Origin: Limnohabitans sp. 2KL-27
GTDB lineage: Bacteria > Pseudomonadota > Gammaproteobacteria > Burkholderiales > Burkholderiaceae_C
Reading direction: 5' to 3'
Length of the DNA: 64,000 nucleotides
Assembly (NCBI RefSeq): GCF_001269345.1
Contig: NZ_CXOP01000002.1
Location: 310,853 to 374,852 of the forward strand
The notes beneath the pieces are model-generated. The model ran no database searches. It worked only from the letters and a program-made list of their open reading frames with translations, and had not been told where the DNA came from. Positions 42,643 to 53,400 of the stretch are shown one piece after another. The position numbers were made by a program, and so were the translations under genes. Position 1 is the stretch's first letter. Every line of letters begins with the position of its first letter.

Positions 42643-43344
42643 CTAGACCGAGCGCATCAAACCGCCATCGATGCGCAGGTTCTGGCCCGTGATGTAGGCC
42701 GCGCCTTCTGAGGCCAAAAAGGCGATGGTGGCGGCCACTTCTTCGCTGGTGCCATAGCGCTGCATGGGCACACTTTGGCGGCGCTGCTCTTGGGCGGGCA
42801 GGCTGTCGATCCAGCCGGGCAGCACATTGTTCATGCGCACCTGGTGCACCGCATGCTCGTCGGCAAACAATTTGGTGAATGCGGCCAGGCCCGCGCGGGC
42901 CACCGCCGAGGTCGGGAACATCGCACTGGGCTCGTCCACCCAGGCGGTGGAGATGTTGACGATGGACCCCGATTTTTGCTGGACCATGATGGGCGCCACC
43001 AGCCGCACGGCGCGCACCACATTCAGAAAGTACATGTCGAGCCCCAAGTGCCACTGCGCATCGGTCAACGCCAGCAAAGGGCCTTTGGGGCCGTGGCCTG
43101 CGCTGTTGACCAGCACGTCGATGCGGCCCCAGCGCGCCATGGTTTGATCGACCAGCTTTTGCAGGTCTTCGCCCGACTGGTTCGAGCCGGTCAGCCCCAA
43201 GCCGCCCAACTCATGGCCCAGCGCCTCGCCCTTGCCGGACGAGGACAGCACGGCCACCTGAAAGCCATCTTGCGCCAACTTGCGCGCCGCAGCCGCCCCC
43301 ATGCCACTGCCGCCGCCCACCACCATCGCCACCTTGATGCTCAT
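42643..43344 (-). CDS. SDR-like protein with degenerate active site
   Basis: A 233-aa short-chain-dehydrogenase fold protein from ATG 43344 with AGGAG upstream. The dinucleotide loop VVGGGSGMGAA and VNSAG are retained, and Ser132 (NISTAW) occupies the catalytic Ser position. The Tyr-x3-Lys motif is replaced: aligned on the following helix, Tyr becomes Ser146 and Lys becomes Arg150 in SAVARAGLAAFTK. Catalysis by the usual mechanism is therefore doubtful. The start overlaps the RND gene's stop by 4 nt, so it is translationally coupled to the efflux operon. A binding or regulatory role is possible. Confidence 0.85.
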   Translation of the reverse strand: MSIKVAMVVGGGSGMGAAAARKLAQDGFQVAVLSSSGKGEALGHELGGLGLTGSNQSGEDLQKLVDQTMARWGRIDVLVNSAGHGPKGPLLALTDAQWHLGLDMYFLNVVRAVRLVAPIMVQQKSGSIVNISTAWVDEPSAMFPTSAVARAGLAAFTKLFADEHAVHQVRMNNVLPGWIDSLPAQEQRRQSVPMQRYGTSEEVAATIAFLASEGAAYITGQNLRIDGGLMRSV

Positions 43345-46300
43345 GTCTTGCTCCTGGTTTGTGTGAATTTTCGAAACATCCGGCCTGACCACTGCCCCAG
43401 ATCGTCCAAGTAAGTGAACACCACCGGCACCACCAACAAACTGAGCACGGTGCTGGTGAGCAGGCCACCGATCACGGCAATGGCCATGGGCGAGCGGAAA
43501 CTCGCGTCTGCCGCGCCCCAACCCACGGCAATGGGCAGCATGCCCGCGCCCATGGCAATCGTCGTCATGACGATGGGGCGCGCGCGCTTGTGGCAAGCGT
43601 CCAGCAAGGCGTCCCAGCGGCTCATCGGCGGCACGGCGGGGTGATCGCCCTCGGCGGGTTTGCCGCGCCGCGCTTCGATCGCGTACTCCACCAGCAAGAT
43701 CGAATTCTTGGTGGCGATGCCCATGAGCATGATGAGGCCAATGAGCGAAGGCATCGAAAAGCTCTTTTGCGCGATGAGCAAGCCCACGAATGCGCCGCCC
43801 AAAGACAAGGGCAAAGCGGCCAAGATGGTGATGGGGTGCAAGAAGCCCTTGAACAACAGCACCAGCACGATGTAGATGCACAGCACACCGATCATCATGG
43901 CCAGGCCAAAGCTGGCAAAAAGCTCGCCCATGACTTCCGCATCGCCCACTTCCACGATCTTCACGCCCGGCGGCAGGCTTTGCAGCGCAGGCAGCTTTTG
44001 CACTGCCGCTGTCACGTCGCCCAGCGGCATGCCCGACAGCTCGATCTCGAAGTTGATGTTGCGTTGGCGGTCGTAGCGGTCAATCACCGCCGGGCCGCCT
44101 GCCACCTCGATGCTGGCGACTTGGCCCAGCATGACGGGGCCGCGGCTGCCGGGCACCAGCAGGCGCTCGAGCGTGGTCAGATCTTGCCGGGATTCATCGC
44201 CCAATTTCACGACGATGGGCACCTGCCGCTCGGACAGGTTGAGCTTGGGCAAGGCCGCGTCGTAGTCCCCCAAGGTGGCCACGCGCAAGGTGTCGCTGAT
44301 CGCGGCGCTGGTCACCCCCAGGTCGGCGGCTTTGGCAAAGTCGGGGCGAACCGCGATCTCGGGGCGCACCAGACTGGCCGTGGAGGCGATGGAGCCCAAG
44401 CCCTGGATGGTGCGCAAATCGCGTTCCACCGCCATGGCCGCGGTCTGCAGGGCCTGCGGGTCTTCGCCCGTGAGGACCAGCACGTATTTCTCGCCCGAGC
44501 CGCCCAAGCCCACCTTGGTGCGCACACCGGGCAATTGCTGCAAAGCCGTGCGGATGTCGTTTTCAATGGCCTGTTTGCGCGGGCGCGTGCCGCGCTCGGT
44601 CAACTGGATGGTGAGCGTGGCCTTGCGCACCTCGGCCGCGCCGCCGCCGGCAAACGGGTCACTGCCGGCGCTGCCGCCACCGATCGTGGTGTAGACGCTT
44701 TTCACGTTGTCCACCGTCATCAAGAGCGTGCGGGCGTGGTCGGCGCTGGCCTGGGTCTGGGCCAGCGTGGCGCCAGGGGGAAGCTCCACATAAACCTGGG
44801 TTTGGGAGTTGTCGTCCGGCGGGATGAAGCCCTTGGGCAACAAAGGCACCAGCATGATGGAGCCGATGAAAAACAGCGTGGCCAACACCATGGTGAGCAA
44901 ACGGTGCTTCATGCACCAGGTGGCCCAAACCATGTAGCGCTTGAGCCAGCCGGGTTCGTGCGCGGCCGTGACGATGGGCTTCAAGATGTAAGCGGCCATC
45001 ATGGGCGTGAGCACCCGCGCCACCACCAGCGAGGCGAACACCGCCAGCGACGCGGTCCAGCCAAACTGTTTGAAGAACTTGCCCGGAATGCCGCTCATGA
45101 AAGCCGTGGGCAAAAACACCGCGATCAGGGTGAAAGTGGTGGCGATCACCGCCAGGCCGATTTCGTCGGCCGCTTCCATGGCCGCTTGGTAAGGCGACTT
45201 GCCCATGCGCAAATGGCGCACGATGTTTTCCACCTCCACAATCGCGTCGTCGACCAGCACCCCAATCACCAAGGACAGCGCCAGCAGAGTCACCACGTTG
45301 ATGGAAAAACCCAGATACGCCATGCCGATGAAGGCCGGGATGACCGACAGCGGCAGCGCCACGGCCGACACAAAGGTGGCCCGCCAGTCGCGCAGGAACA
45401 GCCACACCACCAGCACCGCCAAAATGGCGCCCTCGTAGAGCAAGATGAGTGAGCCCTTGTATTCCTCTTCCACCGGGGTCACGAAGTCAAAGGCCTCGGT
45501 GATCTCGATGTCGGGGTTTTGCAAGCGGTAATCGGCCAGCGCCTGGCGCACCAGAAGGCCCACGGCCACTTCGCTCTCGCCCTTGCTGCGCACCACCTCA
45601 AAGCCCACCACCGGCGTGCCGTTCAGACTGGCGGCCGAGCGGGCATCGGCCAAGGTGTCGGTCACCGTGGCCACTTGGTCCAGGCGCACGCTGCCGCCCC
45701 GCGATGTGGCCAGCTCAATTTGTCCGACTTCTTGCGCCGTTTTGACGGTGGCCAAGGTGCGCACGGGCTGCTCGCCCGCACCCACATCCATGCGCCCACC
45801 CGAGCCTTCTTGCTGCACCTGCTTGAGCTGGCGCGAGACTTCGGCGGCCGTGATGCCCAGCGCCTGCAAACGGTTCACATCGAGCGCCACACGCACCTCG
45901 CGGGTCACGCCCCCCACGCGGTTGACCGCGCCCACGCCGCGCAGCGACAAGAGCTTGCGGGTGATGTCTTTGTCCACCAACCACGACAGGGCCTCGTCGT
46001 CCATGCGCGCAGAGCGCACCGTGTAGGCCAGCACAGGTGTGCCGGCGAGGTTGAGCTTTTGCACCACCGGGTCGCGCAGGTCACCGGGCAAGTCAGCCCG
46101 CACCCCCTGGATGGCCGAGCGCACATCGTCCACCGCCTCTTGGCTGGGTTTCTCCATGCGGAATTCGGCGGTGATGGACACCACGCCGTCTTGCACTTTG
46201 GTGGTGATGTGTTTGAGGCCTTGCAGCGGGGCCAACGCGTTTTCGAGTTTGCGGGCCACATCGGTTTCGAGCTGCGAGGGCGCGGCGCCGGGCAAGCTGG

Positions 46301-46448
46301 CGGTCACGGTGATGGTGGGCACATCCAGATCGGGAAAGTTCTGCACTTTCATCGCGCCAAACGCGATCATGCCCGCCACCGTCAGCAGCACAAACAGCAT
46401 GACCGCCGGGATCGGGTTGCGGATCGACCAGGAAGAGACGTTGAGCAT
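43341..46448 (-). CDS. RND efflux permease, HAE1-type
   Basis: A 1035-aa inner-membrane proton/drug antiporter with two 6-TM halves and two large periplasmic loops. It begins MLNVSSWSIRNPIPAVMLFVLL and continues VQNFPDLDVPTITV and GAAPSQLETDVARKLE. The TM4 proton-relay segment is ALSLVIGVLVDDAIVEVENI with the Asp pair, and GMPLGDVTAAV and IGVLCIYIVLVLLF mark the second half. Its periplasmic adaptor is encoded 9 nt upstream. No outer-membrane TolC-like gene is present, so a shared TolC is expected. The substrate is unknown. Confidence 0.95.
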   Translation of the reverse strand: MLNVSSWSIRNPIPAVMLFVLLTVAGMIAFGAMKVQNFPDLDVPTITVTASLPGAAPSQLETDVARKLENALAPLQGLKHITTKVQDGVVSITAEFRMEKPSQEAVDDVRSAIQGVRADLPGDLRDPVVQKLNLAGTPVLAYTVRSARMDDEALSWLVDKDITRKLLSLRGVGAVNRVGGVTREVRVALDVNRLQALGITAAEVSRQLKQVQQEGSGGRMDVGAGEQPVRTLATVKTAQEVGQIELATSRGGSVRLDQVATVTDTLADARSAASLNGTPVVGFEVVRSKGESEVAVGLLVRQALADYRLQNPDIEITEAFDFVTPVEEEYKGSLILLYEGAILAVLVVWLFLRDWRATFVSAVALPLSVIPAFIGMAYLGFSINVVTLLALSLVIGVLVDDAIVEVENIVRHLRMGKSPYQAAMEAADEIGLAVIATTFTLIAVFLPTAFMSGIPGKFFKQFGWTASLAVFASLVVARVLTPMMAAYILKPIVTAAHEPGWLKRYMVWATWCMKHRLLTMVLATLFFIGSIMLVPLLPKGFIPPDDNSQTQVYVELPPGATLAQTQASADHARTLLMTVDNVKSVYTTIGGGSAGSDPFAGGGAAEVRKATLTIQLTERGTRPRKQAIENDIRTALQQLPGVRTKVGLGGSGEKYVLVLTGEDPQALQTAAMAVERDLRTIQGLGSIASTASLVRPEIAVRPDFAKAADLGVTSAAISDTLRVATLGDYDAALPKLNLSERQVPIVVKLGDESRQDLTTLERLLVPGSRGPVMLGQVASIEVAGGPAVIDRYDRQRNINFEIELSGMPLGDVTAAVQKLPALQSLPPGVKIVEVGDAEVMGELFASFGLAMMIGVLCIYIVLVLLFKGFLHPITILAALPLSLGGAFVGLLIAQKSFSMPSLIGLIMLMGIATKNSILLVEYAIEARRGKPAEGDHPAVPPMSRWDALLDACHKRARPIVMTTIAMGAGMLPIAVGWGAADASFRSPMAIAVIGGLLTSTVLSLLVVPVVFTYLDDLGQWSGRMFRKFTQTRSKT

Positions 46449-46457
46449 GGCGTCCCT

Positions 46458-47573
46458 TTATTTGGTGGCGGGAGCGGCTTGCGGGGCTGGCGCCTCCACC
46501 ACACGCACGGTGTCGCCGTGGTTCAGGAACGCGCCCCCACTGGCAACAACGCGGGCATCGGCTTTGAGGCCACTGCTCACCTCCACACGGCCATCGCTTT
46601 GGCGTCCGGTTTGCACCTTGAGCTGACTGACTTTTTGGTCAGCCCCCACGGTGTAGACATAACTGAAGCCGTCACGCACCACCACGGCCGCCTGAGGCAC
46701 CGTGAGCGCCTGGCTCTGGCCCACCGCGATCTGGCCTTGGGCATACATGCCTGCGCGGGCGCTGCCGGTGGCCGCGGTCAAGTCCACGTACACGATGGCG
46801 TTGCGGGTTTGCACATCGACCGATGGGGCCACCATGCGCACCTTGCCTTGCAGCATCTGGCCGCTGGCGGCTTTGATCTGCACCGGAGCGCCCACCTGGA
46901 TGCGACCGATTTCGGCGGCAGTCACTTCAGCGCGCCACTCCATGCGGCCTTGCCGAATCAGGCGGAACAGCTCGGTGCCAGCGCCCACCACGCTGCCCAC
47001 GGTGGCCTGCCGCGCCGAAATCACCCCCGCATCGGGCGCACGCACCTGGGCTTGCGACAGGCGCACGTTTTGCAACTGCACCATGGCACGGGCGGACTGC
47101 ACGCGGGCCATGGCCGAGGCCTCTGTGGCCAGCGCTTGGCTCAACTGCGCATTGCTGAAGAAACCTTGCTGCTGCAGGCTGCGGGCGCGCTCGGCTTGGA
47201 CTTTGGCTTCTTGGGCGCTGGCAGCCGCTTCGGCCAACAGGCCTTCGGCCTGCGCCAACTCAGCCCGCACGCTGTCGGCCTGCAAAACCGCCAGCACATC
47301 GCCGCGCTGCACCCGGTCGCCCACGTTCACGCGCACCTCGGTGATCTTGAGGCCATTGGCCTCGGCCCCGATGACCGCTTCTTGCCAAGCGGCCAAGTTG
47401 CCGTTGGCGCTGATTTTTTGCGCCAGACTGGTCGTTTGGGGGGTGGTCACCGTGACCGTGAGGGAAGGTTTGGGGGCGCTGGGGGCTTTGCCCTCTTCAG
47501 CGGCAAAGGCCACAGGCCCCGCAATGACCCACACCCATGCACTTGCCCATACCCAAACACCGCTTTTTTTCAT
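46458..47573 (-). CDS. RND periplasmic adaptor (membrane fusion protein)
   Basis: A 371-aa secreted adaptor: signal peptide SGVWVWASAWVWVIAGPVAFA, lipoyl-like halves (AEANGLKITEVRVNVGDRVQRGDVLAVLQ and MVQLQNVRLSQAQVRAPDAGVIS), an alpha-hairpin rich in Ala/Gln (LAQAEGLLAEAAASAQEAKVQA), beta-barrel segments (VGAPVQIKAASGQMLQGKVRM) and a C-terminal VRVVEAPAPQAAP tail. It links the RND permease to an outer-membrane channel and is the first gene of the three-gene operon. Confidence 0.94.
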   Translation of the reverse strand: MKKSGVWVWASAWVWVIAGPVAFAAEEGKAPSAPKPSLTVTVTTPQTTSLAQKISANGNLAAWQEAVIGAEANGLKITEVRVNVGDRVQRGDVLAVLQADSVRAELAQAEGLLAEAAASAQEAKVQAERARSLQQQGFFSNAQLSQALATEASAMARVQSARAMVQLQNVRLSQAQVRAPDAGVISARQATVGSVVGAGTELFRLIRQGRMEWRAEVTAAEIGRIQVGAPVQIKAASGQMLQGKVRMVAPSVDVQTRNAIVYVDLTAATGSARAGMYAQGQIAVGQSQALTVPQAAVVVRDGFSYVYTVGADQKVSQLKVQTGRQSDGRVEVSSGLKADARVVASGGAFLNHGDTVRVVEAPAPQAAPATK

Positions 47574-47698
47574 GACACTTCCCTTGACTGCACGCCAGGC
47601 TGACGCTCAACAAGTTTAGCGGTTGACCATGCCTGCTCGCATTGCACTTGAACGCCACAAGGTCATGGGCCGCCATGGCAGCGCCTCCATAAGCTGTG

Positions 47699-50443
47699 TC
47701 AGTGCATCACGAAATGCCACAGCGCCAAGACCGCTTCGCGCTCAGACGCAAGCTGCTCCAATGGCACGTCGGTGAGCTCTTCGTTCAAGCGGGCACGGTG
47801 CTGCACGCGGCGCAACTCGCGGTAGGCGTTGGCGGCGGCCTGACCCATGCCTTGCGGCAGCAGACCCACGGCTTCGGCGCGGATCAACAAAGCGATGTTG
47901 CCCACGTTGTCGGCCAGCTCGGGGTGGGCGGCGGTGTGCAGCAGCACCAGGTATTGCACGGCAAACTCGGCGTCCACCATGCCGCCGGGGCTGTGTTTGA
48001 CGTCAAAGCGATCGGCCTTGACCGGGTGGCCCTGGCGCACTTTGTCCCGCATGGCCACGATTTCGGCTTTGAGGCTGGCCGCATCGCGCGGGGCGCTGAT
48101 GACGGCGTGGCGCACCGCGTCAAACTGCGGGGCGAGGCTTGGCAGCCCCATCACAAAGCGGGCGCGCGTCATGGCCTGGTGTTCCCAGGTCCAGGCGGTG
48201 TTGCTGCCGCGCTGCTGCTGGTAGTCGGCATAGGCTTCAAAACGTGTGACCAACAGACCCGAGTTGCCATTGGGTCTGAGTGCCGTATCGATCTCATACA
48301 GGTCGCCATCGGCGGTTTTCACGGTCATCCAGTTGATCAGTTTGCGCACATAGGCGGCATAGATTTCCTGTGCGCGTTCGTCCTCGTCTTCGTAAACGAA
48401 CACGATGTCCAGGTCGCTGCCGTAACCCAACTCTTTGCCTCCGAGCTTGCCGTAACCAATGATGGCAATGGCCGGTTCTTCGCGGTGGCGGGTTTTCAGG
48501 CGGCTCCAGCACCAGCGGGCTGTGACGCGCAGCACGGCATCGGCCAAAGCGCTCAGATCGTCGGCCACTTGCTCCACCGTGAGCACGCCTTCCACGTCAC
48601 GTGCCAAGGTGCGGAACTGCTCGGCATGGTGGGCACGGCGCAGCAAATTGAGCAAGCTTTCCTCGTCGTCTTCGCCTGTGCGCTGCAACGCCGCCAGGCG
48701 GGCCTGCAACTCGCCCTCGAATTCAACCGCATCAAAGCGGCTGTCAAACAAATTCCCTCCGGCCAGCTCGTCGATCACCCCCGGGTGTTGCAGCAGGTAG
48801 CGGGCGGGCCACTTGGCCGCACCCAGCAGGCGCAGCAGGCGTTCGTGCACCGAGGGTCGCTCCAGCATCAACGCCAGATAGCTTTCCCGGCGCAGCAAAG
48901 GCTCGATCCAGTCGGCCATGCGCAGCACGGCTTCGTCGCTCACGCGCCCAACGTCCAGCCACTGGGCGGTGCGCTGCAGCAGACGCATCAGGCGTCCCCT
49001 GGCATCGTCGCGCAGGGACTGCACGCGCGGGTTGTCGGCCCACTGCGCCAAGCGCTCGCGCACCCGACCCTTGAAGTCGCCCAGCACCGCGTCCAGCTCG
49101 GCATGCTCGCGGTTGTTTTTGCCGTTCTTGCCGTTGCAGGTTTTGCATTCCCGGTCGCCGCCCAGCAGGGTGTCGAACTCTTGCGCCACCACCTCGCGGT
49201 GCGCGTCCAGCTCGCTCAAAAAAGCACAGGCGTTGGCGTGTCCCAGGGTCTGCGCGATCCAGGCCAGGTCGTCGTCTCGGGTGGGCAGCACATGGGTTTG
49301 TTGGTCGTCCAGATACTGGATGCGGTGCTCGACCTGGCGCAAAAATACATAGGCCGCGCCCAAGGCATCGGCGGTGGCCTGGGGCATGAGCCCGGCCTTG
49401 GCCACGCGCTGCAGGGCGTCCAGCGTGGGGCGGGTGCGCAGTTCTGGAAACTGGCCGCCGCGCACCACTTGCAAAAGCTGCACCGTGAACTCGATCTCGC
49501 GGATACCGCCGCGTGAGAGTTTCACGTCATTGGCGCGTTCGGGATGGCCCGCGCTGCGCTTGGACGCGTGGTCGCGGATTTGCTGGTGCAGGGTGCGCAG
49601 CGACTCGAACACGTTGTAGTCGAGGTAACGGCGGAACACAAAGGGCAACACCACACCGCGCAAGGCTTGGGCCGAGCCCTTGAGCACCGCTGTGCGGGGG
49701 GCGACCACACGGCTTTTCATCCAGGCAAAGCGCTCCCACTCGCGGCCCTGTACCAGCAAGTACTCTTCCAGCGCATCGAGCGAGACCACACTGGGGCCAG
49801 AGTTGCCGTTGGGGCGCAAGGCCAGATCGACACGGAACACAAAGCCGTGCTCGGTGGTGTCGCCGATCAGGGCGTACATACGCTTGACGGCGCGGGTGAA
49901 GTACTCTTGGCACGAGACCTTGTTGCGGCCCTCGCTGTTGCCCAAAGTTTCGCCGTCTTCGTCGTAAACATAAATCAGGTCGACGTCACTGGACACATTC
50001 AACTCGCGGGCACCGAGCTTGCCCATACCGATGATCCACATCTCGGCGCGCTGGCCGCAGGCCTTGGTGGGCGCGCCGTGCAGGGCGTCCAGATCGGCCA
50101 TCACTTGCTGCCAAGCGATGTCGAGCGTGACTTCGGCAAGCCACGTCATGCCGTGCGTGACCGCCGACAAATCGGCTTGGCGGCTGCAGTCCAAAAAGGC
50201 CAGGCGCTCCAGCGTGAGCTGTCGCAGCACGCGCAAGGCCGCGCTGGTGTCCAGGCCCTTGGCTTGCAAAGCGGCATAGGCGGTGTTCAGGCTGTCGCGT
50301 GTGGGGGCCCCGGGCGGCAAAAGGGGCAACTCGGCACCATAACGGCGATGCAAACGCTGCACAAAACGTGAATACAGAGGCAAATCGACCAGACTGACAT
50401 CGTTTGCGGCGGGTGCCTCATCCATGGGCTGGCTGCGAGTCAT
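47699..50443 (-). CDS. glnE: Bifunctional glutamine synthetase adenylyltransferase/deadenylase
   Basis: A 914-aa nitrogen-control enzyme that adenylylates and deadenylylates glutamine synthetase according to PII and glutamine. It has two nucleotidyltransferase domains. The first contains IGMGKLGARELNVSSDVDLIYVYDED and the second IIGYGKLGGKELGYGSDLDIVFVYEDED, each with the paired Asp of the active site, separated by helical PII-responsive regions. The start ATG 50443 has AGGA upstream. It is divergent from yhdP, with only 25 bp between start codons. Confidence 0.98.
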   Translation of the reverse strand: MTRSQPMDEAPAANDVSLVDLPLYSRFVQRLHRRYGAELPLLPPGAPTRDSLNTAYAALQAKGLDTSAALRVLRQLTLERLAFLDCSRQADLSAVTHGMTWLAEVTLDIAWQQVMADLDALHGAPTKACGQRAEMWIIGMGKLGARELNVSSDVDLIYVYDEDGETLGNSEGRNKVSCQEYFTRAVKRMYALIGDTTEHGFVFRVDLALRPNGNSGPSVVSLDALEEYLLVQGREWERFAWMKSRVVAPRTAVLKGSAQALRGVVLPFVFRRYLDYNVFESLRTLHQQIRDHASKRSAGHPERANDVKLSRGGIREIEFTVQLLQVVRGGQFPELRTRPTLDALQRVAKAGLMPQATADALGAAYVFLRQVEHRIQYLDDQQTHVLPTRDDDLAWIAQTLGHANACAFLSELDAHREVVAQEFDTLLGGDRECKTCNGKNGKNNREHAELDAVLGDFKGRVRERLAQWADNPRVQSLRDDARGRLMRLLQRTAQWLDVGRVSDEAVLRMADWIEPLLRRESYLALMLERPSVHERLLRLLGAAKWPARYLLQHPGVIDELAGGNLFDSRFDAVEFEGELQARLAALQRTGEDDEESLLNLLRRAHHAEQFRTLARDVEGVLTVEQVADDLSALADAVLRVTARWCWSRLKTRHREEPAIAIIGYGKLGGKELGYGSDLDIVFVYEDEDERAQEIYAAYVRKLINWMTVKTADGDLYEIDTALRPNGNSGLLVTRFEAYADYQQQRGSNTAWTWEHQAMTRARFVMGLPSLAPQFDAVRHAVISAPRDAASLKAEIVAMRDKVRQGHPVKADRFDVKHSPGGMVDAEFAVQYLVLLHTAAHPELADNVGNIALLIRAEAVGLLPQGMGQAAANAYRELRRVQHRARLNEELTDVPLEQLASEREAVLALWHFVMH

Positions 50444-50468
50444 AATTCCTGCTGACTTTCTGATTCAA

Positions 50469-53400
50469 ATGTTTGTGTCCTCTTTGCCCATTTTTGCCCG
50501 CCTGACCCTTGTGCTGTCCCGCTTGATGCGGGCCGTGGCCTGGGTTCTGTTGGCGCTGGGCGTCTTATTGGGGATGGCCTGGGCTGCCTTGCATTTTTGG
50601 ATTGTGCCGCGAATCGGGGAGCACCGTCCCGCGCTGGAGCGCTTGGCCCAACAAAGCATCGGGGTTCCGGTCAAGATTGGCGAGATCTCGGCCGAGTCAA
50701 CCGGCTGGGCGCCCTCCTTTGAGTTGCGCAACATCGAACTGCTCGACCCCGAAGGCCGCACCGCACTGCGACTGCCCAAAGTCACGATCGCGATCAGCGT
50801 GCGCTCGGTGCTCGACTTGAAACTGGAACAGCTCGTGCTGGATGGGCCCGAACTCGATGTGCGGCAGATGGCCAACGGCCACTGGCGGGTAGGGGGCCTC
50901 GATTGGACGGCGCAAAAAGGCGGTGACAAGGCCGCAGCCGATTGGTTGTTTGCGCAGCGGGAAGTCATCGTGCGGGGCGGCACGCTGCACTGGAGCCGCG
51001 AAAAAGCAGCCCAAGACCCGACACAAACAGACACGGCGGCGGCCAGCCTGTCACTGCGCGACCTGGATCTGGTGCTGCGCAATTCGGCCCGACACCACGA
51101 CGTGCGCCTGGACGCCACCCCTCCCGACAATTGGGGTGAACGCTTTGTCACCATCGGTCGCTTCAAACGCAACCTCTTGTCCATGCACCCCGGCCAATGG
51201 GCCGACTGGACGGGTCAGGTCTACACCTACTTCCCGCACGTTGATGCCGCGCAGCTGAGCCCCTACATGCCCGGAGAGATGAAACTCATGTCGGGTCAAG
51301 GCAGCATGCGCCTGTGGAACGACGTGAACAACGGCCAATGGGCTGGCGGCGTGGCCGATGTCCACCTGACGGGATTAAAGACCACCCGCCCAGAAGGTGA
51401 AACCCCCCTGGGCTTTGAGCGTTTGTCGGGGCGTTTGGCGGGCCGCGTCCATCCACTGGGCTTTGAGGTTTCGACACAGCACTTGGCCTTTGTGAGCGAC
51501 CAAGGCCTGGCCTGGCCTGGTGGCAATGTCACGCTGACCTATACCCATCCACAAGGCAACAACCCGGCAAGCGGTCAGCTGCAAGCCGATCAGCTGGACT
51601 TGTCGGCCCTGCGCGATGTGGCCTTGCGCCTGCCTTTGCCTAACGATTGGCATCAACGGCTGCAACACCAAAAGGTCACCGGACAGGTCGACGCTTTGCA
51701 GTGGCGCTGGCAGGGCGACTGGCAAACACCACAGCGCTATGACGGACAGCTCACACTGCACGGTTTGTCTTTGCCACCATCGACCGCACGCGCAAGCGAC
51801 ACCTCCCCGCAGCGGCCCGGCGTGCAAGGCGCACAGGTCCAACTGAAATTGAACCAAGATGGTGGTCGCATCGAGGTCAACATGGCCAATGACGGGGCCG
51901 TGTTTCTGCCTGGCGTTCTGGAAGACGCCGAAGTGCGCATTCAGTCTTTGCATGCGCACGCGGTGTTCAAACGCGAGGCTGCACAGTGGCACGTGCCCGA
52001 CTGGAAGCTTCAGCTGGCCAATGCCGACCTGCAAGGGGAATGGCAAGGCCAATGGCACCCCACACCCGAAGGCCATGGCCCGGGCGTGCTGGACCTGCAG
52101 GGCAAGATCAAACGAGCCAATGCCGCAAGGGCTTACCGCTACCTGCCCCTGTCAGTGCCCGCAAACGTGCGGCAATACGTGCGGGACGCGGTGCTCAAAG
52201 GGGTCTATTCGGACGTGCAAGTGAAGGTCAAAGGCGATCTGGCCAAACTGCCATTTGCCAACCCCAAAGCGGGTGATTTCAGGTTGGCTGGCCGCATCCA
52301 GGACGTGGAGCTGGATTACATTCCTGCGGCCTTGCTGCCCCCGAAAAGCCTGCCCTGGCCACGCTTGCACCAACTGACGGGCCAGCTCGTCTTTGACCGC
52401 CTGGGCATGAAACTGAGCGACGCCTCCGCCCGCGCGGGCGATCCACGCACCGGTCTCACGCTGAGCGCGGGTCAAGCCGACATCGCCGACATGCTCAATA
52501 ACCCTGTGCTGAATGTCTCGGCCGAGAACAAAGGCGCAGCAGCACAGGTGCTGACGCTGGTGCAAAATTCGCCTTTGGATGCCATGCTGTCGGGTGCTTT
52601 GCGGCAAACCCAGGCCACCGGCAATGTGCAAACCCGCTTCAAACTGGCGGTGCCCCTGCTCACACCCCAGAACACCAAACTGCAAGGCTCGGTGGTGCTC
52701 AGCAGCAACGATGTGCGCATGACGGCCGACACACCACTTTTGGAAAAACTCCAAGGCACGGTGCAATTCAGCGAATCTGGTTTCAGCCTGAGCGGCACTC
52801 AAGCGCGCCTGTTGGGTGGGGCGGTTCGGATTGAAGGCGGCATGCGGCCCACCCCGGGTGCGTCCAACACAGAGACCTCGCTGCAGTTGCGTGCCCAAGG
52901 CCAAGTGACGGCCGAAGGGCTTCGCCAAGCCAAAGAATTCAGCCCGCTCAATGAATGGGCGCAACACGCCAGCGGTGCCACCAGCTTCAGCGCACAACTG
53001 GGCTGGCGCCAAGGGCAACCCGAATTCGCGCTGCAAAGCCAACTGGAAGGCCTGGCCCTGAAATTGCCCGCCCCACTGGGCAAGGCAGCGAACGCGAGCT
53101 TGCCCGTTTCACTGCGCACGCGCGTGCAAGGTTCAGGCAACGCCTTGCGGGACCAATTGCAGCTGGAGTGGGGCACCGTGGCCTCGGCCCTCTATGTGCG
53201 TGATCTGTCGGGCGCAGAACCCGTCGTCTTGCGCGGCAGCCTCACCCTGGGCTTGCCGGCGGCGCAAGCCCCCACATTGCCCGCCACTGGGGTCAGCGCA
53301 GCGGTGGCGCTGGACCGTTTTTCGCTCGAAGACTGGGAAAGCCTGCTGCCCGCCGATCAAGGTGCAGCAGGCCAAAAAGCCACGGGCAAAACAGCGTGGT

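Noticed and set aside
43590-45452. 620-aa plus-strand frame opposite the RND permease
   Set aside because: It is an antisense shadow of a well-supported RND gene, rich in His/Gln/Ala, with no ribosome site.
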